Part shown: piece after piece, positions 32,721-32,803 of the stretch | Numbering within the stretch: position 1 is the stretch's first letter | Layout: every line of letters starts with the position of its first letter | Source of the DNA: Antrihabitans cavernicola | GTDB lineage: Bacteria; Actinomycetota; Actinomycetes; Mycobacteriales; Mycobacteriaceae | Assembly (NCBI RefSeq): GCF_008297975.1 | Contig: NZ_VLNY01000028.1 | Location: 1 to 32,803 of the forward strand | Length of the DNA stretch: 32,803 bases | Reading direction: 5' to 3' | Notes under the pieces: model-generated | Database searches by the model: none | What the model was told of the DNA's origin: nothing | Seen by the model: only the letters and a program-made list of their open reading frames with translations | Made by a program: the position numbers and the translations under genes

Positions 32721-32803
32721 GTGGCAGAGAGTGCCCCTTCAGCGGTGGTTACCGCGGCACTCGCCGGCGACTTCGATCTGGTTCTCAGTGCACCTTCACT
32801 GGT
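32721..32803 (+). CDS. Possible PIN-domain (COG1569-type) fragment
   Basis: The frame reads AESAPSAVVTAALAGDFDLV then LSAPSL to the window edge. This recalls the early part of PIN-domain toxins (SPSG.P..V..A..G.F.LV.S..LL.EL). The N-terminus with the first catalytic Asp is missing, as expected if the IS256 insertion removed it. It is too short to be sure. Confidence 0.3.
   Translation, partial: MAESAPSAVVTAALAGDFDLVLSAPSL

Noticed and set aside
1-32803. CRISPR arrays, rRNA and tRNA genes
   Set aside because: No regularly spaced repeats, no rRNA-like sequence and no convincing cloverleaf were seen on reading.

Overview
The window is high-GC DNA from a mycolic-acid actinomycete, most likely a Nocardia- or Rhodococcus-type organism. 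This rests on codon use, an LpqE-like lipoprotein, a GTP-type PEP carboxykinase, ANTAR and GAF-ANTAR proteins, and AGGAGG-type ribosome sites with frequent ATGA/TGATG gene overlaps. The species is inferred, not shown.

Layout. (1) 1-3.5 kb, minus strand: an operon for an LpqE-like lipoprotein, a four-helix membrane protein, a gluconate-dehydrogenase-subunit-3-like protein, a GMC flavoprotein and the start of a thiamine-diphosphate enzyme. (2) 3.9-8.6 kb: a TDT/SLAC1-type transporter, a decayed aldose epimerase, a small membrane protein, a cytochrome b561-molybdopterin fusion oxidoreductase, a decayed CsbD gene and an unknown small protein. (3) 8.8-15.9 kb: PEP carboxykinase, an operon of GH15 glucosidase, SDR, small protein and HSL-type esterase, and a divergent MarR regulator. 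(4) 15.9-17.8 kb: a broken and an intact ANTAR gene and two small unknown genes. (5) 17.8-25.8 kb: lipoprotein, two ABC ATPases, FtsX-type permease, response regulator and histidine kinase in one run, then a convergent eight-helix membrane protein. (6) 25.9-32.8 kb: an insertion-sequence graveyard with IS3, LysE, MFS and IS110 fragments, an IS1595 element split by a complete IS110-family element, a GAF-ANTAR gene, an IS256-family element and a possible PIN-domain gene end.

The main finding is a repeated promoter-operator module. A 13-bp palindrome, CGCAA-N3-TTGCG, occurs in pairs 29 bp apart (centre to centre) or in degenerate versions at six intergenic sites in regions 1-4. At three of them (before lpqE-like, PEPCK and GH15) it overlaps matching minus-strand promoters, TTGC(T/C)G-18 bp-TAT(A/G)(G/T)T. 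Two of these three modules align from the first codons of the minus-strand gene to the first codons of the MarR gene, and the third keeps part of this. The promoter block was therefore apparently copied around the locus. The simplest reading is a local regulon under the MarR protein, joining polymer hydrolysis, sugar or alcohol oxidation, anion transport, a molybdenum redox enzyme and gluconeogenesis. A second shared motif (GGTAAG...TTACC) links the ABC/two-component operon to the eight-helix membrane protein.
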